A DNA stretch of 64,000 nt from Corynebacterium tuberculostearicum (GTDB lineage: Bacteria; Actinomycetota; Actinomycetes; Mycobacteriales; Mycobacteriaceae), in NCBI RefSeq assembly GCF_030506365.1, contig NZ_CP073092.1, positions 372,001 to 436,000 of the forward strand, written 5' to 3'. A model generated the notes under the pieces. The model was not told the origin of the DNA, ran no database searches, and was given only the letters and a program-made list of their open reading frames with translations. Position 1 is the first letter of the stretch. Each line of letters opens with the position of its first letter. Of this stretch, positions 1 to 7,554 are shown one piece after another. The position numbers and the translations under genes were made by a program.

Positions 1-2
1 GT

Positions 3-542
3 GGATACACCGTCCACGTCCTCGACGCCGACGCCGAACAAGGCACCGCCTCCGAATGGATCGAATACGCCAACGACGCCTTCGAAGAAAACCCCAACGC
101 CCCCCACGTTGACGTCGAAGTCGAAGCCGTCAACCGAGGAATCCTCGCGCGCAAGGTAAAAAAATACAGCGACGACCTTGTCATCATCGACGGCCCACCC
201 AGCAATCACAGCATGTCTGAACTCATCATCGAAAACTCAGACTTCGTCGTCATTCCCACCACCGGCACCCACACGGATATGGCACAAACCTGGAAAATCA
301 TCGACGTCATTCCAGAAGGCAAACACTACGCCGTACTGCCCACCATCTGGGACAAGCGCAAAAGCACTGCCGACCGCGCCCGGAAAGTCCTTGAAGACGA
401 AGGAATCCCAGTCATTTGGCCCGGCGTAGAATCCCGCGCCTACTTCGACCGCCAATTCGGACACTGGCCCCGCAACAGCGCCAAAGAACTACACGGCTAT
501 CCCGCAATCTTTGACAAAATCATCGCCCACATCACCAACTAA
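3..542 (+). CDS. ParA-family partition ATPase, 5' end outside window
   Basis: This is the C-terminal 179 residues of a ParA/Soj-type ATPase. The frame is open from base 3, so the P-loop lies upstream of the window. VLDADAEQGTASEWI at the left edge matches the switch-I/deviant Walker segment that follows the P-loop, and DLVIIDGPPSN (residues about 57-67) is Walker B. ParA ATPases position plasmids or chromosomes together with a DNA-binding partner. The next gene is a small basic protein 23 bp downstream, as expected for a par operon. The context of a DnaB-N-like protein and IS elements suggests plasmid or integrative-element origin. The internal ATG at 213 is not the real start, because the conserved motifs lie upstream of it. 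Confidence 0.8.
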   Translation, partial: GYTVHVLDADAEQGTASEWIEYANDAFEENPNAPHVDVEVEAVNRGILARKVKKYSDDLVIIDGPPSNHSMSELIIENSDFVVIPTTGTHTDMAQTWKIIDVIPEGKHYAVLPTIWDKRKSTADRARKVLEDEGIPVIWPGVESRAYFDRQFGHWPRNSAKELHGYPAIFDKIIAHITN

Positions 543-565
543 CCACACCTTAAAAAGGAGCAACC

Positions 566-994
566 ATGAACGACACCCCAGGACTGGCACGCCCGAAAAA
601 GAAGCAAACCGACGCCCAAGGAAAACCCACCCTCACCAAAGACACCGGACTTAATACCACCAAGGTCACAAAGGCCACCAAGAAAGAAAAGCCCCACCGC
701 ACCACCGTCAACCTGCCCTACTCCATCTACAAAGAACTACGCAGAAACTGGGCAGAAACCAGCACCCCTATCTACCGCCAACTTCTAGAAGCCTGGGAAC
801 TAATCACCGACCACGGCGCGGACTACCAGCCCGCAGACGCGACCTACAACACCGACGAGCTCACCCGCACCACCACCGTCTACATCCCCAAAGACACCCT
901 GAAGGCCATGCAAAAAATCCGCAGCAAGTATGGAGCCTCCATCGCCGACCAGCTCATCTCCTCCTGGGCTCAACAAACCGGCTGGGAAGGATAA
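566..994 (+). CDS. Small basic protein, probable partition partner (ParB-like role)
   Basis: A 142-residue protein with a Lys/Thr-rich, probably disordered N-terminus (residues 1-48) and two similar short units: RTTVNLPYSIYKELRRNW (about 48-65) and RTTTVYIPKDTLKAMQKI (about 105-122). Each has the beta-strand then helix look of ribbon-helix-helix DNA-binding proteins. It starts 23 bp after the ParA-like gene behind AAAAAGGAG (about 551-559). Its position suggests the centromere-binding partner of the ATPase. That role is inferred from context, and I do not recognise the exact family. The internal duplication of the RTT(T/V)V-P motif is visible directly. Confidence 0.6.
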   Translation: MNDTPGLARPKKKQTDAQGKPTLTKDTGLNTTKVTKATKKEKPHRTTVNLPYSIYKELRRNWAETSTPIYRQLLEAWELITDHGADYQPADATYNTDELTRTTTVYIPKDTLKAMQKIRSKYGASIADQLISSWAQQTGWEG

Positions 995-1019
995 CCACCC
1001 GCGACACCAAGGAGCCACC

Positions 1020-1550
1020 ATGTCCCACGAGACTCCCCACATCGCCGACCGCGCAGACAACGACCCGCGCGAAGACCCCGAAGCGCTACTTATCGCAGCC
1101 CTGCTCTGGAACCGCGACACCACCCAAGCGGTAAACCTGACACAAACACTCACCCCCGCCGACTTCTACTCCACCGACTACGCCGCAATCTTTGCCACCA
1201 TCAGCCAACAACTCAAAAGCGGCAGACCCTACGACCCCGCCAGCGTGCGCTCAGCCCTGTACGCCGAAGGCGACCAATCCGGCATACTCACCGATAACAT
1301 CGACGGACTTATCACCATGCTCACCAACCTAGAGCACATACCGCCGAAAATAACCGACTACGCCGAAGCCGTAGCCTCTAACTCGTATCGCCGCCAATAC
1401 CGCAACATGGTCGAACGCCTTAGCCGCCAGGCGCATACCGCACCAGAAAAAGACCTCTACCCACTGCTAGTAAAAGAAGGTAAAAAACAACGCCGCATTA
1501 AAGACCGCTACTACCGCAACCACAAAGACACCCCGCAAGAGCGCCACTAA
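1020..1550 (+). CDS. DnaB N-terminal-domain-like protein
   Basis: A 176-residue protein. Residues about 15-110 (EALLIAALLW, then LTPADFYSTDYAAIFATI, then GRPYDPASV) match the helical N-terminal domain of the replicative helicase DnaB. No RecA-like helicase domain follows. ATG at 1020 is chosen over an in-frame ATG at 930 because it has AAGGAG just upstream and avoids a long overlap with the preceding gene. Stand-alone DnaB-N proteins occur on plasmids and phages, where they may bind primase or modulate the helicase; that role is inference. It is likely co-transcribed with the two partition-like genes. Confidence 0.65.
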   Translation: MSHETPHIADRADNDPREDPEALLIAALLWNRDTTQAVNLTQTLTPADFYSTDYAAIFATISQQLKSGRPYDPASVRSALYAEGDQSGILTDNIDGLITMLTNLEHIPPKITDYAEAVASNSYRRQYRNMVERLSRQAHTAPEKDLYPLLVKEGKKQRRIKDRYYRNHKDTPQERH

Positions 1551-1685
1551 ACCACACCCATCTCACGGTGGCCTTCGCTCCAATTTCCTCGCTTCGCTGC
1601 GGGAATTTCCACGGGACCTGACCCCTGTTTGGTAGACACCTGATATCCAGCCCGGTTGGGTTGGGAAGAAAGGTAATCTACCACC

Positions 1686-1985
1686 ATGCCTAGGTATTCC
1701 GAACAGTTCAAACGTGATGCTGTGGCCCTCTATGAAAACAATGAGGACCTTTCACTTCACGCGGCTTCAGCAGAGCTTGGAGTCAATCGTTCCTCGCTTT
1801 TCTCCTGGCTTCAGCAATACGGCACCGGCAAACGTGCCCGCACGAAGGCCATGCGCGACAACGCCAAGGAGACGACTGATTCCGAGCGAATCCGCCAGCT
1901 AGAAAAAGAGAACGCGAAGCTGCGCGAAGAACGCGATATTCTGCGCAAGGCCGCGAAATATTTTGCCGAAGAGACACGCTGGTGA
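1686..1985 (+). CDS. IS3-family transposase OrfA (element A)
   Basis: A 99-residue IS3/IS911-type OrfA. The N-terminal helix-turn-helix (RYSEQFKRDAVALYEN through NRSSLFSWLQQY) binds the IS ends. It is followed by a leucine-zipper-like coiled coil (RIRQLEKENAKLREERDIL, about residues 70-88). OrfB overlaps its 3' end by 4 nt in the -1 frame, the usual arrangement for making OrfAB by programmed frameshifting. The gene itself is intact, but orfB is split, so element A cannot transpose autonomously. Confidence 0.9.
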   Translation: MPRYSEQFKRDAVALYENNEDLSLHAASAELGVNRSSLFSWLQQYGTGKRARTKAMRDNAKETTDSERIRQLEKENAKLREERDILRKAAKYFAEETRW

Positions 1986-2456
1986 TCCGCTTCCAGTTTG
2001 TCTATGACCACCGAACCGAGTACTCGGTCAAGCGGATGTGCCATGTGTTAAAGCTCAATCGCTCCTCGTTTTATAAATGGGTCAACACCCACGAAAATCG
2101 CAGGTTAAAGATATGTTCCGATGCCCTTATTGGTGCAAGAATCAAGGCCATCTTTGATGATGAGAACGGGCTTTATGGTGCTAAACGCATCGCTGCAAGC
2201 CTCAACGACGATACGGACTTCGGCCCGATCAACCATAAGAAGGTTGCGCGCATCATGAAATCCATGGGGCTAAAAGGCTTTAGCAAACGGCGTCGATGCA
2301 TCACCACCCGGCGCAAGCCTGGTCACCGTGTCATGCCAGATTTAGTAGGCCGTACATTCACCGCTGACGAGCCGAACCGTGTTTATGTAGGCGACATCAC
2401 CTACCTGCCGTGTAAGGGCGGTAAGAACATGTACTGAAGTGCCCCGAGTTTTGTTC

Positions 2457-3377
2457 CTAGGCATTTGCCTTGATTTCTATTATTTCTTGCGGCGGGTTCT
2501 GCTTCCAAAAATCGGTTTCCACTTCGACTGGGGTTCGGTATCCCAAGCTTTGGTGAAGCCTCATCTCGTTCCACCATGACACCCACTCGAACGTCGCGAT
2601 TTCTACCTCGACAACATCATCCCACCTGCGAGTATGGATCAGCTCGTTCTTGTAGGAGCCGTTAACGTTTTCAGCCAGAGCATTGTCATAAGAATCCCCG
2701 ACAGTTCCGGTGGAAGCGGCAATCCCGTGCTGGGCAAGGCGCTCGTTGTAGACCACGCTGACGTACTGCGAGCCGTGATCCGAATGGTGAATGAGACCTG
2801 TTGTTTCCTCAGCACACACGATCGCCTGATTAAGAGCTTGCAGCGGCAACGCTTCGGTGCGCATGGAGTCTGATAACGCCCACCCAACGATCCGTCGGGA
2901 GTAAACGTCGGTGACAAACGCGGCATACACAAAGCCTTTCTTCGTGCGCACATACGTAATGTCAGCCACCCACAGTTTGTTCGGGCCGGGGGCTTTGAAC
3001 TCACGCTCGACCAAGTCTGGGCGCAGATCAGGCACGTTAGGCTTACGGGTTGTAAGAGGTGATCTGCCTTTGCCTTTGCCAGAAACACCGGCCAAGCGCA
3101 TTAAACGGGCAGTTTGTTCACGACCGATATCAATTCCGTCACGGCGGAGAGCATGCCACATTTTCCGTACACCGTAGACACCGTAATTATCCCGATGAAC
3201 AGTTCTAATGCGTTCGACCAGCACAGCATCACGAAGGCGACGAGCACTTAACCCACGGGCCTTGGACTGGCGATAGCCACGCGAGGTGATGAACCCACCA
3301 GCCCGGTTATTCTTCAACGTCTTACAGATGAACTCGACAGAGAAACGAACCCGGTATTCATCGATGAACCGGATCAT
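2457..3377 (-). CDS. IS3-family transposase OrfB (element B)
   Basis: A 306-residue DDE transposase. The N-terminal HTH_21-type region (about residues 40-100) is followed by an rve integrase core, with Asp in LWVADITYVRT, Asp in IHHSDHGSQY and Glu in NALAENVNGSYK. The C-terminal LHQSLGYRTPVEVE is typical of IS3 OrfB. Its start codon overlaps the orfA stop (ATGA at 3374-3377), so an OrfAB fusion by -1 frameshift is expected. The stop codon lies within the left terminal repeat. Confidence 0.93.
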   Translation of the reverse strand: MIRFIDEYRVRFSVEFICKTLKNNRAGGFITSRGYRQSKARGLSARRLRDAVLVERIRTVHRDNYGVYGVRKMWHALRRDGIDIGREQTARLMRLAGVSGKGKGRSPLTTRKPNVPDLRPDLVEREFKAPGPNKLWVADITYVRTKKGFVYAAFVTDVYSRRIVGWALSDSMRTEALPLQALNQAIVCAEETTGLIHHSDHGSQYVSVVYNERLAQHGIAASTGTVGDSYDNALAENVNGSYKNELIHTRRWDDVVEVEIATFEWVSWWNEMRLHQSLGYRTPVEVETDFWKQNPPQEIIEIKANA

Positions 3378-3691
3378 TTCCGACGTTTTGGGTCGAGTTC
3401 CGACGCGAAAAAAGCTGAAGCGGCCTTCAGCAGCTCATTAGTGTCGCGTAGCTCTTGATTTTCACGACGCAGCCTCGCGTTTTCCGCGGCCAAATCTTCA
3501 GGCACAGGTTCTGGGATGTTTCCCGCACGACGGGCCTGTTGAGTCCATTGACGGGCCGTATGCCATGAAACCCCCAGCTTTGGAGCTACTGCCTGGCACG
3601 CGGCTTGCATCGACATATTTTCTGCCAAGATGCGATCTTCCACGAGACGGACCACACGGTCCTTTGCATCCTGGTCAAATTTTCTTGGCAT
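3374..3691 (-). CDS. IS3-family transposase OrfA (element B)
   Basis: A 105-residue OrfA. It has an N-terminal helix-turn-helix for end recognition (FDQDAKDRVVRLVEDR through LGVSWHTARQW) and a C-terminal coiled coil (ENARLRRENQELRDTNELL, about residues 70-88). It overlaps orfB by 4 nt. It starts 28 nt inside the right-hand inverted repeat, which is where a promoter would have to lie. Confidence 0.9.
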   Translation of the reverse strand: MPRKFDQDAKDRVVRLVEDRILAENMSMQAACQAVAPKLGVSWHTARQWTQQARRAGNIPEPVPEDLAAENARLRRENQELRDTNELLKAASAFFASELDPKRRK

Positions 3692-4226
3692 ATTCCAGAT
3701 TTTCCCATCTACTTAAACGGAACAAAACCTGGGACACTTCATACCTGGCCACGGTCATTGACACCTATTCACGAAAACTTGCAGGTTATGCACTCGCAGA
3801 CCACATGCGTGTCTCACTGGTCATCGAGGCTTTGTCCCATGCCAGCACAGTCCGCGGAAGCCTTGACGGGGCTATTTTCCATTCTGATCATGGAAGTGTG
3901 TACACCTCACAGGCGTTTAGGGACCACTGCGCCCAACTTGGTGTACGCCAATCCATGGGCGCGGTGGGAACTAGTGCCGATAATGCCCTGGCAGAATCAT
4001 TTAACGCCACCTTAAAACGTGAAGTGCTACGTGATCGGAAAGTCTTTGATAATCCCATTATCTGCCGGCAGGAAGTCTTTCGATGGTGCATGCGCTACAA
4101 CACCCGCAGACGGCACTCCTGGTGCAACCTTCTAGCCCCCAATGACTTCGAAGCACTCACATCAGCTACACTGACCCAAGCAGCATAGCTAACCCCCGAC
4201 GTGTCTACTTTCCGGGGGTCAGGCCC

Positions 4227-4790
4227 AAGCATTTTATCCGTACTCCTGATGATGCATGGTTACTCACCACTGCGATCCCCGGGAAAACAGCATTCCAGGT
4301 ATTAGAAGAATATCCTGATTCAGGTGAAAATATTGTTGATGCGCTGGCAGTGTTCCTGCGCCGGTTGCATTCGATTCCTGTTTGTAATTGTCCTTTTAAC
4401 AGCGATCGCGTATTTCGTCTCGCTCAGGCGCAATCACGAATGAATAACGGTTTGGTTGATGCTAGTGATTTTGATGACGAGCGTAATGGCTGGCCTGTTG
4501 AACAAGTCTGGAAAGAAATGCATAAGCTTTTGCCATTCTCACCGGATTCAGTCGTCACTCATGGTGATTTCTCACTTGATAACCTTATTTTTGACGAGGG
4601 GAAATTAATAGGTTGTATTGATGTTGGACGAGTCGGAATCGCAGACCGATACCAGGATCTTGCCATCCTATGGAACTGCCTCGGTGAGTTTTCTCCTTCA
4701 TTACAGAAACGGCTTTTTCAAAAATATGGTATTGATAATCCTGATATGAATAAATTGCAGTTTCATTTGATGCTCGATGAGTTTTTCTGA
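4227..4790 (+). pseudogene. aph(3')-Ia: aph(3')-Ia aminoglycoside phosphotransferase, 5'-truncated
   Basis: The reading frame from 4227 (KHFIRTPDDAW) to the TGA at 4788 matches, as I recall it, the C-terminal 187 of 271 residues of APH(3')-Ia, the Tn903-type kanamycin/neomycin phosphotransferase. The catalytic loop VVTHGDFSLDN and the metal-binding IDVGRVG are present. Residues 1-84, with the nucleotide-binding lobe, and the promoter are replaced by the right end of IS element A. It should therefore be non-functional. The AT-richer codon use contrasts with the host genes and fits its enterobacterial origin. The DNA after it (4791-4883) is aph 3' flank with no gene. Confidence 0.95.
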
Positions 4791-4883
4791 TAGTTAGTCT
4801 TTGTAGAGACACAAACCTGAAATTCCGGACACCGCGCTTCAGGACATCTCCCTGGACGCCGATATCTGGCAGTATCCGGACGG

Positions 4884-5185
4884 GGCACTGTTGCAAATAG
4901 TCGGTGGTGATAAACTTATCATCCCCTTTTGCTGATGGAGCTGCACATGAACCCATTCAAAGGCCGGCATTTTCAGCGTGACATCATTCTGTGGGCCGTA
5001 CGCTGGTACTGCAAATACGGCATCAGTTACCGTGAGCTGCAGGAGATGCTGGCTGAACGCGGAGTGAATGTCGATCACTCCACGATTTACCGCTGGGTTC
5101 AGCGTTATGCGCCTGAAATGGAAAAACGGCTGCGCTGGTACTGGCGTAACCCTTCCGATCTTTGCCCGTGGCACATGGATGAAAC
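4884..5185 (+). mobile_element. IS26 left-end fragment
   Basis: It begins with the 14-bp IS26 terminal repeat GGCACTGTTGCAAA (4884-4897) and continues through the transposase start at 4947 (MNPFKGRHFQRDIILWAV). The match ends at 5185 within the first catalytic motif (HMDE), where another IS6-family element begins. About 300 of the roughly 820 bp are left, with no right end, so the fragment is inactive. IS26 next to aph(3')-Ia is a well-known resistance arrangement. Confidence 0.9.
4947..5185 (+). pseudogene. tnpA: IS26 transposase, N-terminal fragment
   Basis: About 79 residues of the IS26 DDE transposase, from MNPFKGRHFQRD through the helix-turn-helix (VDHSTIYRWVQRYAPEMEK) to HMDE. It stops at the first catalytic Asp. 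The frame runs on for a few codons into the adjacent IS6-family repeat, but the DDE core is missing. Confidence 0.88.
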
Positions 5186-6028
5186 GGTGCTGTTGCAAAG
5201 TTGGGGCAGTAGAAAGACCGGCGTGAAATAATCAGAGCCATGGGCATCTTCTCCGGTCGGCATTTCCCCCGTGACATCATCCTGTGGGCGGTGCGGTGGT
5301 ACTGCCGCTACGGCGTGAGCTACCGCGACCTCGAAGAAATGATGACCGAGCGGGGTGTGCCAGTCGATCACACCACGATCTACCGCTGGGTGCAGAAATA
5401 CGCCCCTGAGCTGGATAAGCACACTCGCTGGTACCGGCAGGTACCCGACTGGCAGGCCCAGTCCTGGCGGGTGGATGAGACCTATATCCGGGTCGGCGGC
5501 ACGTGGTGCTATCTCTACCGGGCTATTACCGCCGGTGGGCAGACCTTAGACTTCTACCTCTCACCAAAACGGAATGTGGCTGCGGCCAAGCGTTTCCTGG
5601 CCAAGACGCTGCGATCGAATACGACAGCCGGGTCCCCGCGGGTCATCAACACCGACAAGGCACCAGCTCTGGCCAAGGCAATATCCGAGCTGAAGGCGGA
5701 GGGAATCTGCCCTCAGACGGTGGAGCACCGGCAGGTGAAATACCTGAACAACGTTCTCGAGGGAGATCATGGCCGACTTAAAAGAATCCTGGGACCGAAG
5801 GGGGCGTTCAAAAACCGAATTTCCGCCTACCGGACGTTGAAAGGGATGGAAGCGATGCATTCATTACGGAAAGGTCAGGGCACGATGTTTGCTTATGGGC
5901 ACCCCAATCCGGACGCGGTGATCGTCAACCGGGTCTTCGAGACGGCCTGAGAACACCGGCACGCAGCGGCCATCAGGAAATGAGAAACTGGGTCGTCTCG
6001 GCTCTCCGCCCAACTTTGCAACAGCACC
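5186..6028 (+). mobile_element. IS6-family element (843 bp, IS1628-like)
   Basis: Inverted repeats GGTGCTGTTGCAAAGTTGG (5186-5204) and its complement (6010-6028) are perfect over 19 bp and flank one transposase gene. The 8 bp to the left (GATGAAAC) and right (TTTGGATC) differ. There is thus no target duplication, as expected after IS6-type replicative co-integration or an adjacent deletion. The left side lies inside IS26 and the right side inside an SMR gene. Naming it IS1628-like rests on the 236-aa length and corynebacterial context, not on a search. Confidence 0.88.
5240..5950 (+). CDS. tnp: IS6-family transposase
   Basis: A complete 236-residue IS6-type transposase. It has an N-terminal helix-turn-helix (VDHTTIYRWVQKYAPELDK, about residues 43-61) and a DDE core: Asp in WRVDETYIRV, Asp in INTDKAPALA and Glu in NNVLEGDHGRLKR. 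IS6 transposases join replicons by co-integration, which fits its place at the junction between plasmid-like DNA and chromosome. All catalytic residues are present, so it is probably active. Confidence 0.93.
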   Translation: MGIFSGRHFPRDIILWAVRWYCRYGVSYRDLEEMMTERGVPVDHTTIYRWVQKYAPELDKHTRWYRQVPDWQAQSWRVDETYIRVGGTWCYLYRAITAGGQTLDFYLSPKRNVAAAKRFLAKTLRSNTTAGSPRVINTDKAPALAKAISELKAEGICPQTVEHRQVKYLNNVLEGDHGRLKRILGPKGAFKNRISAYRTLKGMEAMHSLRKGQGTMFAYGHPNPDAVIVNRVFETA

Positions 6029-6306
6029 TTTGGATCTATGGCGTGGCCGCTTTTTGCTTCATCCTCGCCTTCGCGCTGCTGCACCGCGTGATGCAGGAAG
6101 GCGTCAACGTGGGCGTGGCCTATGGTCTCTGGGCATCCGGCGGGGTCATTTCCACCGCGTTGCTGTCCGCCGCGCTATTTGGCGAGCCGCTCGGCGCGGT
6201 AAAGCTCGCCGGCATCGCGCTCATCATGGCCGGCGTATTCTGCGTGGAAATGGGTGCGAAACCAGACGAGGATCAAGACCACACGGTGGAGGTGGCGCCG
6301 CAATGA
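6029..6306 (+). pseudogene. SMR multidrug efflux subunit, N-terminus lost to IS insertion
   Basis: The last 91 residues of a small multidrug resistance protein, from TM2 (WIYGVAAFCFILAFALL) through TM3 (NVGVAYGLWASGGV) and TM4. The N-terminal helix with the essential proton/substrate Glu is missing, because the IS6-family right repeat ends at 6028. An ATG inside the IS (5980) gives a read-through frame but no TM1. It overlaps the next SMR gene by 4 nt (ATGA), the layout of paired SMR pumps that work as heterodimers. Confidence 0.88.
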
Positions 6307-6620
6307 TCTGGTTTTTGCTTTTCCTCGCCACCGCCATCGAGGTTTCCGGCACGCTGTGCCTGCGCATGTCCGCGGTAACCGGTCGCCGATTCTGGGTGGT
6401 GCTCGTTGCCCTGTGTTATGTCTCTGCCTATGGATTCTTGGCGCTCGTGCTCAAAGCCGGCATGGATCTTGGCGTGGCCTACGGCATCTGGGCTGCCACT
6501 GGCGTTGCGCTTACCGCCATTGCCTCCTATCTCCTGTTCAAGGAGCCGTTTACTTGGTTAAAATCTTTGGGCGTGGTGCTCATTGTCGGGGGAGTGCTGC
6601 TCGTAGAAGCCGGGGCGTAG
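6303..6620 (+). CDS. SMR-family multidrug efflux protein (second of a pair)
   Basis: A 105-residue protein with four membrane helices. Glu13 in TM1 (FLLFLATAIEVSGTLCL) is the conserved proton/drug-binding acid of EmrE-type pumps. The GMDLGVAYGIWAATG segment is the SMR signature in TM3. The start ATG at 6303 overlaps the TGA of the truncated partner. As the partner lacks TM1, the pair cannot form its normal heterodimer; whether this subunit works alone is unknown. Its native promoter has also been displaced. Confidence 0.88.
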   Translation: MIWFLLFLATAIEVSGTLCLRMSAVTGRRFWVVLVALCYVSAYGFLALVLKAGMDLGVAYGIWAATGVALTAIASYLLFKEPFTWLKSLGVVLIVGGVLLVEAGA

Positions 6621-6631
6621 CACTGACAAAA

Positions 6632-6680
6632 CAAGCACGTTTCGTCTCTCACGGGGTGTGAAAAGGGCGAAACGTGCTTG
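6632..6680. terminator. Bidirectional terminator
   Basis: A perfect 13-bp inverted repeat, CAAGCACGTTTCG at 6632-6644 and its complement at 6668-6680, separates the convergent SMR and PrsW-like genes. The loop is 23 nt. T/A-rich flanks are short, so termination strength is uncertain. Confidence 0.7.
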
Positions 6681-6702
6681 CTTTACAGAGTGGTCGGTGG
6701 CT

Positions 6703-7554
6703 TTAGTGCACGAAGACGAGGGCGTCGTCGGCAGTGCTGTGGCTATAGCTCTCATCGCATCTGGCGAGCTTATTACCGCGCAGCACCAGCCATATGCTCA
6801 GCGGGTAGAGGATAAGCGCTACCGTGACGGCCTGGATGATGGCGGCCACCTCGGAATCGTGCAGGTAGTTCCAGCAAAAGTGCAGGAGGAAAGCGGCGGC
6901 TAGGCAGCCGAGAAAGACGCCGATGCGCCACCACAGCGGCTTGGCGGCGGCATAGAGCGCCCAGCCGATGCCCCAACCAGCCAGCGCGGTGAGCAAGACG
7001 TGCAGGCCCGGGCCGGCTACAAGGCGCAGGCCCCACATCTCAAATAGGCCCCGAATATCGCTATCGGGGTGCATGGTAGCGCCCATGGCGCCGTAGAGGA
7101 TATTTTCGCAGGCCTCGAAGCCTAGGCCCACCACTGCACCCACGAGCCAGCCATGCCACGGGCGGTTGAGCTGGCGGAAGGACATGAGCACGAAGATAAC
7201 GCCGGTGGCCTTGGAGATTTCCTCTGGGTAGGCGCCGCTCCAGGACATCATGGCATCCACCCAGCCAGTGCCGATGGCAAGCTGCATGACAGGACCGGAG
7301 CTGATAAGCGCTAGGGCTACGGCCACCCCGCCGCCCCAAAGGAAAGCCAGTAGGGCCCACAGACGCGCCGGGCGGGCCCACATGGGGCTGCGCTGCAGCA
7401 GGAAGATGACCAGCGCTACGAGCACGGCGGCGATAAGCAGGCTGAGCAGGCCCATCAGGGGAGAGATTAAGAATGTGCTCAGCGTCTGGACCAAGAACGC
7501 GATGAGTCCAACACCGGAGAGGATCCACAGCGTGGTGCGAAAGAGCTTGGACAT
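6703..7554 (-). CDS. PrsW-family intramembrane metalloprotease
   Basis: A 283-residue polytopic membrane protein with about eight hydrophobic helices. It has the PrsW/CAAX-protease-like motifs: AYPEEISKATG (glutamate pair), GFEACENILYG, GPGLHVLLTAL and LHFCWNYLHD. These supply the Glu and His residues thought to bind the catalytic metal. PrsW of Bacillus cleaves an anti-sigma factor; the substrate here is unknown. Its ATG directly follows the TAG of the upstream gene (7555-7557), so the two form an operon. Confidence 0.87.
   Translation of the reverse strand: MSKLFRTTLWILSGVGLIAFLVQTLSTFLISPLMGLLSLLIAAVLVALVIFLLQRSPMWARPARLWALLAFLWGGGVAVALALISSGPVMQLAIGTGWVDAMMSWSGAYPEEISKATGVIFVLMSFRQLNRPWHGWLVGAVVGLGFEACENILYGAMGATMHPDSDIRGLFEMWGLRLVAGPGLHVLLTALAGWGIGWALYAAAKPLWWRIGVFLGCLAAAFLLHFCWNYLHDSEVAAIIQAVTVALILYPLSIWLVLRGNKLARCDESYSHSTADDALVFVH

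Larger units (their letters stand above)
2435..3741 (-). mobile_element. IS3-family element B (complete, 1307 bp)
   Basis: A complete element inserted in reverse orientation inside orfB of element A. Terminal inverted repeats lie at 2435-2457 and 3719-3741, start TGAAGTG and end in TTTTGTTCC, and differ at few positions. A 3-bp target duplication, TAC, lies at 2432-2434 and 3742-3744. Both orfA and orfB are open. The intact ends, intact genes and preserved duplication all point to a recent insertion. Confidence 0.93.
1982..4188 (+). pseudogene. IS3-family transposase OrfB (element A), split by insertion
   Basis: The IS3 OrfB (DDE integrase, rve domain) is in two pieces. 1982-2434 encodes the N-terminal HTH_21 region and the first catalytic segment (VYVGDITYLP). 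3745-4188 encodes the remainder, including the second Asp (FHSDHGSVY) and the Glu region (DNALAESFNATLK). The break is exactly at the TAC target duplication of element B. The two pieces total 897 nt, or 299 codons with stop, so the gene was intact when element B inserted. The track of stop codons inside comes only from element B. Confidence 0.9.
1614..4226 (+). mobile_element. IS3-family element A, interrupted by IS3-family element B
   Basis: The outer element is bounded by imperfect inverted repeats at 1614-1639 (core CCTGACCCC then GTAGACAC) and 4201-4226 (GTGTCTACTT then GGGGTCAGG). It encodes orfA and orfB typical of IS3 elements. Removing 2435-3741 and one copy of the TAC duplication restores a 298-codon orfB. 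I see no target duplication at its ends. The right end is fused directly to codon 85 of aph(3')-Ia, so insertion was followed by deletion or recombination. Confidence 0.85.
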
